A stretch of DNA of 64,000 nt from G963662655 sp963665015 (GCA_963665015.2 CAXXSY010000003.1:1240001-1304000), one strand, 5' to 3'. Shown: positions 54,851 through 63,352, numbered from the stretch's first letter. The notes: generated by a model from the sequence alone, not told the origin. Numbers and translations are program-made.

Positions 54851-56031
54851 TACCGATTACCAGACCCTATTTCGACGAGACCGAAAAAGAACTCATCACA
54901 AAGCCGCTTGAAACCGGCTGGGTGGTGCAAGGGCCCTACGTCAAAGAGTTCGAAGGGCTGATAACCGCATTCACCGGCGCGAAGTACGGCGTCGCGGTCA
55001 ACTCCTGCACATCCGGGCAGTTCATCCTGTCCCGCGTGATCGATCTGAAGCCCGGCGACGAGGTCATTATTCCCGCGTTCACCTGGGTCTCGACCGCCAA
55101 TTCGGTGGAATTCCTCGGCGCGAAGGCCGTCTTCTGCGACATCGCCCCTAAAACCTTCAACCTCGATCCCGACAAGATCGAAGCGCTCATCACGCCACGT
55201 ACCCGGGCCATCTACCCCGTGCATCTGTTCGGACTTTGCGCCGACATGCCCCGGATCATGGAGCTTGCCGAAAAGCACGGTCTCAAGGTCGTGGAAGACT
55301 GCGCGTGCGGTCTGGGAGGCAGGATCGACGGAAAACACTGCGGCACCTTCGGCGAGGGCGGCGTGCTGTCGTTTCACCCGCGAAAGTCGATCACCACGGG
55401 CGAAGGGGGCATGATCATCACGACGCGTGAGCAGGTCGCGACACGCTCCGCCAGTCTGCGCGATCACGGCGCGGTCAGAACCGATTACGACCGCCACCAC
55501 TCCAAAGGCAGCTTCCTCCTGACCGAGTACGCCGAACTGGGCTATAACTACCGCATGACCGATTTCCAGGGCGCGTTGGGCGTCGCGCAGGCGGCAAAGC
55601 TCGATAGGATCATGTCCATCAAGCAGCGGCTCGCGGTCGAGTACCGCGAGAGACTCGAGGATATCCCGTGGCTGATGGCCCCGCATGTTCCCGAAAACTG
55701 TTTTCACGGCTATCAGGCGTATGTGACGTGGTTCAAGCCCGAAGAATCGTTCGACGCGATTCGAAAGGGCGATATCGAAGCGATCGACCGTCTGAACGAC
55801 GAGCGAAACCGGATCATGTACGAGCTGGAGGCGGAGGGCATCGCGACCCGGCAGGGAACGCATGCGGTGCACATTCAGAAGCTTTATCGTGAAAAATACG
55901 ACCTGAAGCCGTCCGATTTCATCGCCTCCTACGCAGCGGACAGGCTTAGCGTGGCGCTGCCGTTCTTCCCTGGTATTACCGGAGATGAGATCAATACGCT
56001 CTTCAACAGCTTGAAACAAAAGAAGGTATAA
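54847..56031 (+). CDS. DegT/DnrJ/EryC1-family sugar aminotransferase 1
   Basis: A 394-residue PLP enzyme that aminates nucleotide-linked keto-sugars. The start overlaps the epimerase stop (ATGA), with GGAAGG upstream. PLP-binding Lys180 is in SFHPRKSITTGEGG; other family marks are VNSCTSGQFIL, PAFTWVSTANSVEFLGA and VVEDCACGLGG. It is 1 nt from asnB 2. Together with the epimerase it probably makes an amino sugar. Confidence 0.92.
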   Translation: MIPITRPYFDETEKELITKPLETGWVVQGPYVKEFEGLITAFTGAKYGVAVNSCTSGQFILSRVIDLKPGDEVIIPAFTWVSTANSVEFLGAKAVFCDIAPKTFNLDPDKIEALITPRTRAIYPVHLFGLCADMPRIMELAEKHGLKVVEDCACGLGGRIDGKHCGTFGEGGVLSFHPRKSITTGEGGMIITTREQVATRSASLRDHGAVRTDYDRHHSKGSFLLTEYAELGYNYRMTDFQGALGVAQAAKLDRIMSIKQRLAVEYRERLEDIPWLMAPHVPENCFHGYQAYVTWFKPEESFDAIRKGDIEAIDRLNDERNRIMYELEAEGIATRQGTHAVHIQKLYREKYDLKPSDFIASYAADRLSVALPFFPGITGDEINTLFNSLKQKKV

Positions 56032-56032
56032 T

Positions 56033-57916
56033 ATGTGCGGAATCGTCGGAATCCTCGATCGGAAGCCGGTTGCAATGCCTCTCCTGAAAAAGATGACGCA
56101 TACCATCCGGCATCGCGGACCCGACGCGGAAAACTGGTGGATCAAGGGACCGGTCGGCTTCGGACACACCCGTCTTTCGATCATCGACCTCTCCGAACGC
56201 GCTTCGCAGCCCATGCAGAGCGAGGACGGCAACTTCATTCTGGTCTATAACGGCGAAATCTACAATTTTCAGAACCTTCGGCTGGAGCTGCAACGGCACG
56301 GCTACAGCTTCTTCTCCGATTCCGACACCGAGGTGGTGCTCAAAGCCTTTCAGCATTGGGGCGCCGGTTGCATCGAGAAGTTCAACGGCATGTTCGCGTT
56401 CGCCATCTGGGATCAGCACAAGCAAAAACTCTTCATGGCGCGCGATCGCTACGGCGTCAAGCCGCTCTATTACTACAATCGCGGCGGTCTGCTCGTTTTC
56501 GCGTCCGAGATCAAGGCGATCATCCAGCATCCGGAGGTCAATCCGCGCGTCGATATCCGCGCCCTGAACGAGTATTTCTCCTTCCAGAACGTCTTTTCCG
56601 ATCTGACCCTGTTCGAGCACATCCATATCCTCCAGCCCGGTCACTACGCCATTCTCGACCGCCGAGACAAACCGGCGCTGGACATTCATCAATACTGGGA
56701 TTTCCGCTATCGGGACGTCGAGCACTTCTCGCAGGAGAAAATCTACGTGAACGAGGTGCGTCGGCTGTTCGAGGAGGCTACCACGCGGCAGCTCGTCAGC
56801 GACGTCGAGATCGGCAGCTTCCTCAGCGGCGGCATGGATTCCGGTGCCATCACCAGCATCGCGGCACGCAACTTTCCCGATCTCAAGACCTTCACCTGTG
56901 GTTTCGACCTCTCCGACGTCTCCATGCAGGAGTCCTCTTTCGACGAGCGCCGCAAGGCGGAATTTCTCTCCAATCTGGTCAAGACCGAGCACTACGAGGT
57001 GGTGCTCAAGGCTGGCGACATGGAGCGGGTGATGGACGATCTGGTGTGGCATATCGAAGACCTGCGCGTGGGCCAGTGTTACCCAAATTACTACGTCTCG
57101 CGGCTGGCGGGGAAGTTCGTCAAGGTTGCGCTCTCGGGCGCAGGCGGCGACGAGATTTTCGCGGGCTATCCGTGGCGATACTATCGGGCTGTAACCAACG
57201 ACAATTTCGACGATTACGCCGACAAATACTATCGCTACTGGCAGCGCCTGATCCCCGACAGCTACAAGCCGAGGTTCTTCCAGCCGGATGTATTCCCCGA
57301 AGTGTGGAACTACCAGACGCGCGACGTCTTCCGTGACGTACTCGGCGGTATAATGCGGGATGACTCCGGGAAAATTACGCCGGAAGATTACGTGAACTAC
57401 TCACTCTACTTCGAGAGCAAGACTTTTCTGCATGGGCTCCTGATGGTCGATGACAAGCTCAGCATGGCGCACGGACTGGAGACGCGCGTGCCCTTCCTGG
57501 ACAACGAGCTTGTCGATTTCGCCATGACCATCCCCATCAAGTACAAGCTGATGAATCTGCGGGAGGTCGTGCGGCAGGACGAGAACGAGCCGGGCAGGAA
57601 AGCGGAGAAGTATTTTCAGAAGACGCGCGACGGCAAGATCGTACTGCGCAACATGCTGTCCCAGTACATCCCGGGCGAGTTCACCGGCGGCATCAAGCAG
57701 GGATTCTCCGCACCGGACGCGACATGGTTCCGGCGCGAATCGCGCAAGTATATCGAAGATATGTTCTTCCGCAGGAAAGCGCGTATCTACGACTACCTGC
57801 GTCCCGCCACCGTGCGCGAACTGATCGAAGAGCATTTCAACGATACAAAAAATCGCCGGCTCCTGATCTGGTCGCTGATTAGCTTCGAGACCTGGCTGAA
57901 ACACTTTATACCGTAG
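56033..57916 (+). CDS. asnB: Asparagine synthase-like glutamine amidotransferase 2
   Basis: A 627-residue AsnB-type enzyme. Cys2 in MCGIVGI, HRGPDAENWW, YNGEIYNFQNLR, ATP loop SFLSGGMDSGAI, and ALSGAGGDEIFAGYPWRYY. It differs from asnB 1 throughout, so the two are not recent duplicates and probably amidate different groups. AAGAAGG lies before the ATG, 1 nt after the aminotransferase stop. As in other glycan loci, an amidated uronic acid is the likely product; plain asparagine synthesis is the alternative. Confidence 0.92.
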   Translation: MCGIVGILDRKPVAMPLLKKMTHTIRHRGPDAENWWIKGPVGFGHTRLSIIDLSERASQPMQSEDGNFILVYNGEIYNFQNLRLELQRHGYSFFSDSDTEVVLKAFQHWGAGCIEKFNGMFAFAIWDQHKQKLFMARDRYGVKPLYYYNRGGLLVFASEIKAIIQHPEVNPRVDIRALNEYFSFQNVFSDLTLFEHIHILQPGHYAILDRRDKPALDIHQYWDFRYRDVEHFSQEKIYVNEVRRLFEEATTRQLVSDVEIGSFLSGGMDSGAITSIAARNFPDLKTFTCGFDLSDVSMQESSFDERRKAEFLSNLVKTEHYEVVLKAGDMERVMDDLVWHIEDLRVGQCYPNYYVSRLAGKFVKVALSGAGGDEIFAGYPWRYYRAVTNDNFDDYADKYYRYWQRLIPDSYKPRFFQPDVFPEVWNYQTRDVFRDVLGGIMRDDSGKITPEDYVNYSLYFESKTFLHGLLMVDDKLSMAHGLETRVPFLDNELVDFAMTIPIKYKLMNLREVVRQDENEPGRKAEKYFQKTRDGKIVLRNMLSQYIPGEFTGGIKQGFSAPDATWFRRESRKYIEDMFFRRKARIYDYLRPATVRELIEEHFNDTKNRRLLIWSLISFETWLKHFIP

Positions 57917-58244
57917 GAGAGAGGATGGGAAGGAAACAGGAGTCAGGAGTCAGGAGACAGGAGGGATGCAGGCAGGGATGCCTGCGCTCCACGGCCGCTC
58001 TCGATCTCTATCGGAACGCGGGTATTCCTCTCGGACCGCCGAGCTCCAGCTCGGCATTTCTCCCCTGGAACGCGGACGTCCCCGTCCGCATCTCTCAAAA
58101 TTCTGAGGGAAAGTTGCCAAGCTGGAGCTTGGCGGACCATGGGAAAGCGAAGTTGCCAAGCTGGAGCTTGGCGGTCCAGGAGAGAGCGAGCATCCTTATA
58201 TCTCCCTCGCCCATGAAATGGGAGAGGGTCGGGGTGAGGGTCTT
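57917..58244. repeat. Family B repeat mosaic, about 330 bp without a gene
   Basis: Units in order: GGAGTCAG in near-tandem (57938-57960), GCAGGCAGGGATGCCTGC (57968-57985), GCCGAGCT/AGCTCGGC hairpin (about 58039-58056), GCGGACGTCCCCGTCCGC (58072-58089), GTTGCCAAGCTGGAGCTTGG twice (58114 and 58155), and GGAGAGGGTCGGGGTGAGGG (about 58220-58239). The first about 150 bp recur at 62875-63019. No convincing gene or promoter is seen. Confidence 0.75.
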
Positions 58245-58331
58245 CAACCAACTTTCAGAAGACCTCGCTCCGCTAAGCTGGCATTTGCAAGCAAATGCTA
58301 CGGCTCCGCTCGGACATTCGGAAGTTGGTTG
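58245..58331. repeat. Family A hairpin, copy A6
   Basis: An 87-bp element with perfect 10-bp ends, CAACCAACTT (58245-58254) and AAGTTGGTTG (58322-58331). Its inner 49 bp (58264-58312) are the exact reverse complement of 53588-53636. It ends 3 nt before the start codon of the next gene. Confidence 0.85.
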
Positions 58332-58334
58332 GGT

Positions 58335-59375
58335 ATGATTCCGCATTCCAGACCCACGATCACGAAAACCGACATCGTCACGGTGATGGAGCAGCTCGCA
58401 TCGGGCATGATCGCGCATGGCGAGAAGTGCAGCACCGTGGAGAGCGTGTTGGAGCAACTTTTCGGCTGGGAGAAAGCGGTATGCTTCTCGTCCGGCAAGG
58501 CGGCGTTGATCGCCGGGCTAAAGCTGCTCGGAATTGCCGAGGGCGACGAGGTGATCCTTCCGACCTACGTTTGCCGCACCGTCTATGATGCGATCCGGTA
58601 CGTGGGCGCGAAACCGGAATTGGTCGATATCGGAGAGGATTACTGCATCGATCCGATGTTGGTCGAGAAATCGATCACATCTGACACCCGAGCGGCGATC
58701 GTGGTGCATCCGTTCGGGATCAGGGCGGATGTGAAGCGGATCGGCGCGATATGCCGCAAGCACGATATCACGATGATCGAAGACATCGCGCAGTCGATCG
58801 CGGTCGTCGATGGAAGACCTCCGACAGGCGTCGCGGCGGACATGGTCTTCGGATCGTTTCACGCCACCAAGATGCTGGCGAGCGGCGAGGGCGGTTTCCT
58901 CGGACTGAGAACAGAGGGACTGGCAGCAACGTGGGACAAACAATCGCTATCGCTCGACGCAGGGGCGAATTTCTCCGATCTCGCGGCGTCTCTGGCGCTG
59001 AGTCAATTGTCGAGGCTGGAGGAATTTACCTCGATTCGCAGAGAGCTTGCCGTGCGATATCGCGAGAGGCTTTCCGGTGTGGATGGCGTCACGCTACCGG
59101 AGCTTGCCGACAGCATATATTTCCGTTATCCGGTGTGGATCGAACATGATTTTGAAGAGATTAGATTGTGGATAGAACGGGGTGGCGTGCAGGTCAGGAA
59201 GGGTGTGGATTACCTGCTGCACTGGATGGAACAGTCCGGAAAATTTCCGGTGGCGGAGCGGATGTACGAGAGGACGGTTTCGTTGCCGATCTATCCGTCA
59301 TTGACGATGGAAGACATCGATAGGATTTGTGAAATTCTGATTGAAGGATTGAAGCGTGGATTTGCAAGTAGTTGA
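58335..59375 (+). CDS. DegT/DnrJ/EryC1-family aminotransferase-like protein 2
   Basis: A 346-residue PLP-fold enzyme. MIPHSRPTITKTDI is a typical family start, so I place the start at 58335 although repeat A6 ends 3 nt before it and no good Shine-Dalgarno is visible. Lys179 in SFHATKMLASGEGG is the PLP lysine; IEDIAQSIA follows the usual DEDxAQ pattern. It is shorter than aminotransferase 1 and not closely related to it. It overlaps the next gene by 20 bp. It probably aminates a second nucleotide sugar. Confidence 0.87.
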   Translation: MIPHSRPTITKTDIVTVMEQLASGMIAHGEKCSTVESVLEQLFGWEKAVCFSSGKAALIAGLKLLGIAEGDEVILPTYVCRTVYDAIRYVGAKPELVDIGEDYCIDPMLVEKSITSDTRAAIVVHPFGIRADVKRIGAICRKHDITMIEDIAQSIAVVDGRPPTGVAADMVFGSFHATKMLASGEGGFLGLRTEGLAATWDKQSLSLDAGANFSDLAASLALSQLSRLEEFTSIRRELAVRYRERLSGVDGVTLPELADSIYFRYPVWIEHDFEEIRLWIERGGVQVRKGVDYLLHWMEQSGKFPVAERMYERTVSLPIYPSLTMEDIDRICEILIEGLKRGFASS

Positions 59376-60513
59376 TTTAACGAGTGTTACCGAGCGAGAG
59401 TTGTTCGACCTGAAGGTGCTGGATTGCCCGGCGTGCTTCATTCAGCAGACGACTCTCTGGGCGGATATCGTTGCGCCTATCGCGGGAGACGAGCCGAAGT
59501 TCTGCTATCAGCGCAACGGCAGGTGGTTCATCGGCGCGAGTATGTATCTATATAAGAACGAGGCGGGGAATATCCTGGTGTCGAACGTGCAGGCGGGATC
59601 GCTGGGCACGATCGTCTATCAGGGCAAGGTGTCCGACCGCATGACGGCGTATGACGGATTCCTGAAAGCGCTGCGGGACTACGCGAAGTCGTTGGACTGC
59701 GTGGCGATGACTCTCACCACCAATCCCTTCGAGGTGGATGACGATCCCATTCGCGTCGGGCTCGAGCCGCAGACCGGCATGGACACCTTCATCATGGTGA
59801 TCCCGGTGAAGCGATTCTTCGGTCACGACGGTGAGGCGATCACGGACGACAAGTCGCGCAACTTCCGGCGCAATCTGAAGAAGGGGCTTTCGGAGGACTT
59901 CCGGTTCGAGGTGGTGCGGGACAAGATGATCGTGCGACACTGGTACGACACGTTGCATGTAAAACGTATCCGCGAGCTGGAGGGCGAGCCGTTGCCGTGG
60001 GAAATCTTCGAAAACGCGATCCGGTCGGAGCGATTCGCCAACTACTGGAAGTTTTTCGCGGTTTACGACGGCGACGAGATGGTGAGCGGCGATTTCTGCA
60101 TCCACAACGAGCAGGGCTTGATGGATAATTTCATGATGTCCTCGAGCCTGGACGCGATGGACAGACGGCTCAACTATTTTCTGGTACACGAGACGCTCAA
60201 GTGGTGTCGGGACAACGACATCCGCATCTACAACTGGCAGTCATCCAACCCGCCCAGCGGCGGAATCTTCCAGTTCAAGCAGGGATGGGGAAGTCACCTG
60301 TTGCCATACAAATACATGACCCGCATACTGGATGAGAAGGCTTTTAAAAAGATGCGAAACGATTATACACTGGATGATTTATTGGAAATTTACAGAGGAC
60401 ACTTTCTGGCGCCCTGGCACGCGGTGAAGACGGGCGAACTCGGATTCTGGGACAAGGACACCATCAACCGCGAAGCCGGGATTTACCAGACCGGAAACGG
60501 AGAAGACGCATGA
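59356..60513 (+). CDS. FemAB/GNAT-like acyltransferase
   Basis: A 385-residue protein with two GNAT-like halves, as in FemAB and CelD-type (Acetyltransf_6) enzymes. The second half shows KSRNFRRNLKKG, WKFFAVYDGDEMVSGDFCIH, MDRRLNYFLVHETLKWCRDN and YNWQSSNPPSGGIFQFKQGWG, close to the pattern of FemAB-like proteins in exopolysaccharide loci. Start is GTG at 59356 with AAGGA upstream, inside the end of the aminotransferase gene. It probably acylates or aminoacylates the amino sugar made by its neighbour. Confidence 0.8.
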   Translation: MDLQVVDLTSVTERELFDLKVLDCPACFIQQTTLWADIVAPIAGDEPKFCYQRNGRWFIGASMYLYKNEAGNILVSNVQAGSLGTIVYQGKVSDRMTAYDGFLKALRDYAKSLDCVAMTLTTNPFEVDDDPIRVGLEPQTGMDTFIMVIPVKRFFGHDGEAITDDKSRNFRRNLKKGLSEDFRFEVVRDKMIVRHWYDTLHVKRIRELEGEPLPWEIFENAIRSERFANYWKFFAVYDGDEMVSGDFCIHNEQGLMDNFMMSSSLDAMDRRLNYFLVHETLKWCRDNDIRIYNWQSSNPPSGGIFQFKQGWGSHLLPYKYMTRILDEKAFKKMRNDYTLDDLLEIYRGHFLAPWHAVKTGELGFWDKDTINREAGIYQTGNGEDA

Positions 60514-61475
60514 GCACATTGACCAAGTTTATTGCTGAAGAGAACAAACTCAGGACGCCGGATTACATGAAGAATATCGAGGACGAAAGGTTCCTCGCCG
60601 AACTGAACGATCTGCTTTCGGGGTACGACTACTGGGTGCGCAATCCCGACGAGAACCGCATCCCGAACGTGTACGTCTTCGGGCTTCCGCGCTCGGGCAC
60701 GACGCTGGTCTATCAAGCGCTGATCAATAGTCTGGACGCCATCTGGCCCACGAACCTCATGGCGCGGTTCTGGGAAGCGCCCATCGTCGGGATCAAGCTA
60801 TCGCGCATGCTGGGGCTGTACGACGTGGACGTGAGCTACAAGTCGGCGTTCGGCGTGACCAAGGGCGTGCAGGAACCGCACGAGTTCGGCTATTTCTGGA
60901 TGAAGTGGCTGAACTACACCAATGTGACGATTCAGGATCGCGGTCACGAGGACTCGATCGACTGGGACGCGTTCGGGGAAATTTCTCGGGCGATGCGCAA
61001 CGAGGCGCGCAAGCCGATCGTTTTCAAGAACATGCTCTACGCGCTGCATCTGGAGAAATTCGCGCAGGTCGAGAGGAACGCGGTGTTCATCTATTGCCGG
61101 CGCGATCTGGCGGACGTGGCGGTTTCGATCCACAACACGCGCATGAAACGCTACGGCGACGCGCGCAAGTGGTGGTCGTACAAGACGCCCGATTACCATG
61201 AGGTCAGGAAGCTCGATCCGGTCGGGCAGATTGTGCGTCAGGTGAAGACGGGGCATGACATCTTCGAGGGCTGGCTGAAGAATCCCGAGCTCGCGTCGCG
61301 TATCTACACCGTCCACTACGATCAGATCAACCGGGATATGCCCAGTGTCTTGAGGTCGCTAAACGAAAAGCACAATATCGGGATCAAAATGAATCCGGCG
61401 TGGGATTTTTCTCCCGTCACGCACAAGGGCAAGGAGCTTTACGAGCGATTTGCATCGGAGTTGAACCATGCTTGA
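60510..61475 (+). CDS. PAPS-dependent sulfotransferase 2
   Basis: A 321-residue sulfotransferase. The 5'-phosphosulfate loop GLPRSGTT (58-65) and 3'-phosphate site YCRRDLADVAVSIHN are intact. Residues KWWSYKTPDYHEV and later belong to the acceptor side. It overlaps the acyltransferase by 4 bp, with GGAG upstream. It shares little with the sulfotransferase at 50146 beyond these motifs, so two different hydroxyls are probably sulfated. Confidence 0.9.
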   Translation: MSTLTKFIAEENKLRTPDYMKNIEDERFLAELNDLLSGYDYWVRNPDENRIPNVYVFGLPRSGTTLVYQALINSLDAIWPTNLMARFWEAPIVGIKLSRMLGLYDVDVSYKSAFGVTKGVQEPHEFGYFWMKWLNYTNVTIQDRGHEDSIDWDAFGEISRAMRNEARKPIVFKNMLYALHLEKFAQVERNAVFIYCRRDLADVAVSIHNTRMKRYGDARKWWSYKTPDYHEVRKLDPVGQIVRQVKTGHDIFEGWLKNPELASRIYTVHYDQINRDMPSVLRSLNEKHNIGIKMNPAWDFSPVTHKGKELYERFASELNHA

Positions 61476-62868
61476 CTATCTGCTGATCGACCTGACCGGC
61501 ATGTCTATCCTGCCGGAAACCATGCTCTACACCGCCGACTACCTCGGTTCGGACAACATCCGAATCGTCAAGATTTCGGAGAAGAAGCACTTTCATGATT
61601 TCGTGCTGGAGGGCTTCGAGGACATCGACGACAGCACGATCGCCATTCTGTGGCAGCAGGAGTGGATCAGACCGGAGAACACCTTTCTGCTGCTGAAGTG
61701 CGCGGATGTGCTCAAGCGCGTGCGTCCGAAGATGCGCGTCGTGGTGGGCGGCTATCTTCCCACGCTCTCGCCGCAGCTCTTCGAGCCGAACGGAAAGTTC
61801 GACCACATCCTGATCGGCTACCCGTGGGCGTTCGACGGCTGGAAGAATCTGGGCGAGCACGATCGCGTAATCACCGCGCACCACCCGGATGTATTGCCGG
61901 AAAACCTCTCGCTCCAGCGCGGGATGCGGTTCGTTAGGGATCGCTCCACCATGTACGAGGTCGATCTCAAGGGCGTGGTCATCACCACCTACTATTTCTC
62001 GTACCACTGCAACAACAAGTGCCGGTTTTGCTTCAACCACTGTTGGGCAAAGTACGGCGGCGGCATGATCAAGACGCTGGGTCGGGTCGAAAAGGAGCTC
62101 GATTTCCTGGTGAACGAGCTGGGCGTCGAGGTGATTCTGCCCAAGGACCACAACATCTTCGTCGATGAGGAATATGGCAAGAGCATCCTCGATATGATGG
62201 CGAACCGTACCGACCTGCGTTTGGCGAATTTCATCGACGTGATGGTGCGCGACATGAGCGAGGAGCATATCGAATTGCTGGCGAAGGCGGGTGTGAAGCG
62301 GATTTTCTTCGGCCTCGAAGCGCTTGACGCCGAGGAACGCAAACGCATCCACAAGGACTACTCGATGGAGCACCTCGAGGCGATGGTCGCGTACGGCAAG
62401 AAGTACAATATCATGTTCGCGGGGAACGTCATGCTGGGTCTGACATGCTCCCATGACCGTCCGCTGGATCGCGACTACGTGAAGAGCGAGCTGAAACGGA
62501 CGATTCCGCTGCTGATCCGGCATCGCAATCTGTCGGTACATTTCCGGCTCTACGCCCCGCTACTCGGAACGCCAATCGGCGAGCAGATATGGGAAGACTG
62601 CCATCAGCGCGAGCTGATCGACCTCGAAAGCTACCTGAAGATGATCCAGACGCTGATCCACAACGACCGCTTCAAGCCCGGACTGCTGCTGCCGTGCATC
62701 TACCGTTCGAGCGACGCCGCGGATTTCGCTGCCAAAATCTCCAAAGTGCTGGAACTGATCAACTTTGTGCGGGAACTGGTTTGCGGATATACCAAGATCG
62801 GATGGAAGAGATTTTTCCTCTTGCTGACCGGTGATTTCGTGAATTTCTTGAAGAGGATGGTGGGGTAG
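61468..62868 (+). CDS. Radical SAM enzyme with B12-binding-like N-domain
   Basis: A 466-residue enzyme. The [4Fe-4S] motif Cx3Cx2C is in YHCNNKCRFCFNHCW (near 190). The N-terminal 150 residues look like a cobalamin-binding Rossmann fold (MRVVVGGYLPTLSPQLF) but lack the DxHxxG that holds cobalamin, so B12 may not be bound. Later motifs FFGLEALDAEERKRI and MFAGNVMLGL fit the radical SAM barrel. GGAG lies before the ATG, which overlaps the sulfotransferase by 8 bp. It may methylate or rearrange a sugar or lipid in this pathway. Last gene of the glycan locus. Confidence 0.87.
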   Translation: MLDYLLIDLTGMSILPETMLYTADYLGSDNIRIVKISEKKHFHDFVLEGFEDIDDSTIAILWQQEWIRPENTFLLLKCADVLKRVRPKMRVVVGGYLPTLSPQLFEPNGKFDHILIGYPWAFDGWKNLGEHDRVITAHHPDVLPENLSLQRGMRFVRDRSTMYEVDLKGVVITTYYFSYHCNNKCRFCFNHCWAKYGGGMIKTLGRVEKELDFLVNELGVEVILPKDHNIFVDEEYGKSILDMMANRTDLRLANFIDVMVRDMSEEHIELLAKAGVKRIFFGLEALDAEERKRIHKDYSMEHLEAMVAYGKKYNIMFAGNVMLGLTCSHDRPLDRDYVKSELKRTIPLLIRHRNLSVHFRLYAPLLGTPIGEQIWEDCHQRELIDLESYLKMIQTLIHNDRFKPGLLLPCIYRSSDAADFAAKISKVLELINFVRELVCGYTKIGWKRFFLLLTGDFVNFLKRMVG

Positions 62869-62874
62869 GAGATG

Positions 62875-63019
62875 GAATACAGGAGACGGGAGTCAGGAGG
62901 GATGCCTGCGCTCCACTGCCACGTTCGGATTCTATCGTAACACGGGTATTCCTCTCGGACCGCCGAACTCCAGCTCGGCACTCTTCCTCTGGAGCGCGGA
63001 CGTCCCCGTCCGCATCTCT
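62875..63019. repeat. Family B repeat, second long copy
   Basis: A direct copy of the mosaic at about 57937-58096: GGAGTCAGGAGGGATG, CCTGCGCTCCAC, CGGGTATTCCTCTCGGACCG, the AGCTCGGC arm and CGCGGACGTCCCCGTCCGCA in the same order, with the first part shortened. It fills most of the gap after the radical SAM gene. Confidence 0.75.
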
Positions 63020-63041
63020 TTTACCTCGTTTCGCTCGAACT

Positions 63042-63057
63042 GGGAACAATTCTTGCA
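63042..63057 (+). promoter_or_regulatory. Sigma-54-like promoter of the Cys-rich gene
   Basis: GGGAACAATTCTTGCA has GG (63043-63044) and GC (63055-63056) exactly 12 bp apart and an intact TTGCA; the -24 flank is poorer than consensus (GGAAC for GGCAC). It lies 63 nt before the start at 63120. Confidence 0.4.
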
Positions 63058-63119
63058 TATACAGACACCAATTCTTTCATCGTCAGGTATTTACCGGCGG
63101 TGAACCGGATGAGGAGATT

Positions 63120-63350
63120 ATGCAAAGGTTCATGCATGTCCAGATCAGGAAGATCGAGATCGACAAATGGTGCGAAGGGTGCCGGATCGAACAGGACCCG
63201 GATCGTCCGTACGTGGTCGAGTGGATTCGCAAGAACGCGCGCTTGTTCAGGAGTGCGTGGGAAACATCGCAGTGCAGATCGTGCAGAAACTGGGTGGAAT
63301 GCGGTCATCAAGCGCTCCAGAACTGCATGAACTACTCGCCCGACGAATAG
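63120..63350 (+). CDS. Small cysteine-rich protein
   Basis: A 76-residue protein I do not recognise. It has six cysteines: C18 and C21 (WCEGC), C52 and C55 (QCRSC), then C61 and C69. The pairs suggest a zinc ribbon or an iron-sulfur site. GAGGAG lies 3 nt before the ATG and a sigma-54-like site upstream, both favouring a real gene. It ends 2 nt before the end of the convergent TPR gene. Confidence 0.65.
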   Translation: MQRFMHVQIRKIEIDKWCEGCRIEQDPDRPYVVEWIRKNARLFRSAWETSQCRSCRNWVECGHQALQNCMNYSPDE

Positions 63351-63352
63351 CG

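Noticed and set aside
57935..57965. Near-tandem GGAGTCAG repeats as a CRISPR-like or VNTR array
   Set aside because: Only about three short, imperfect units with no spacers; they belong to the family B repeat mosaic.
58218..58334. N-terminal extension of the second DegT protein
   Set aside because: It is read entirely from repeat sequence (B unit and A6); the family N-terminus starts at MIPHSRPTI (58335).
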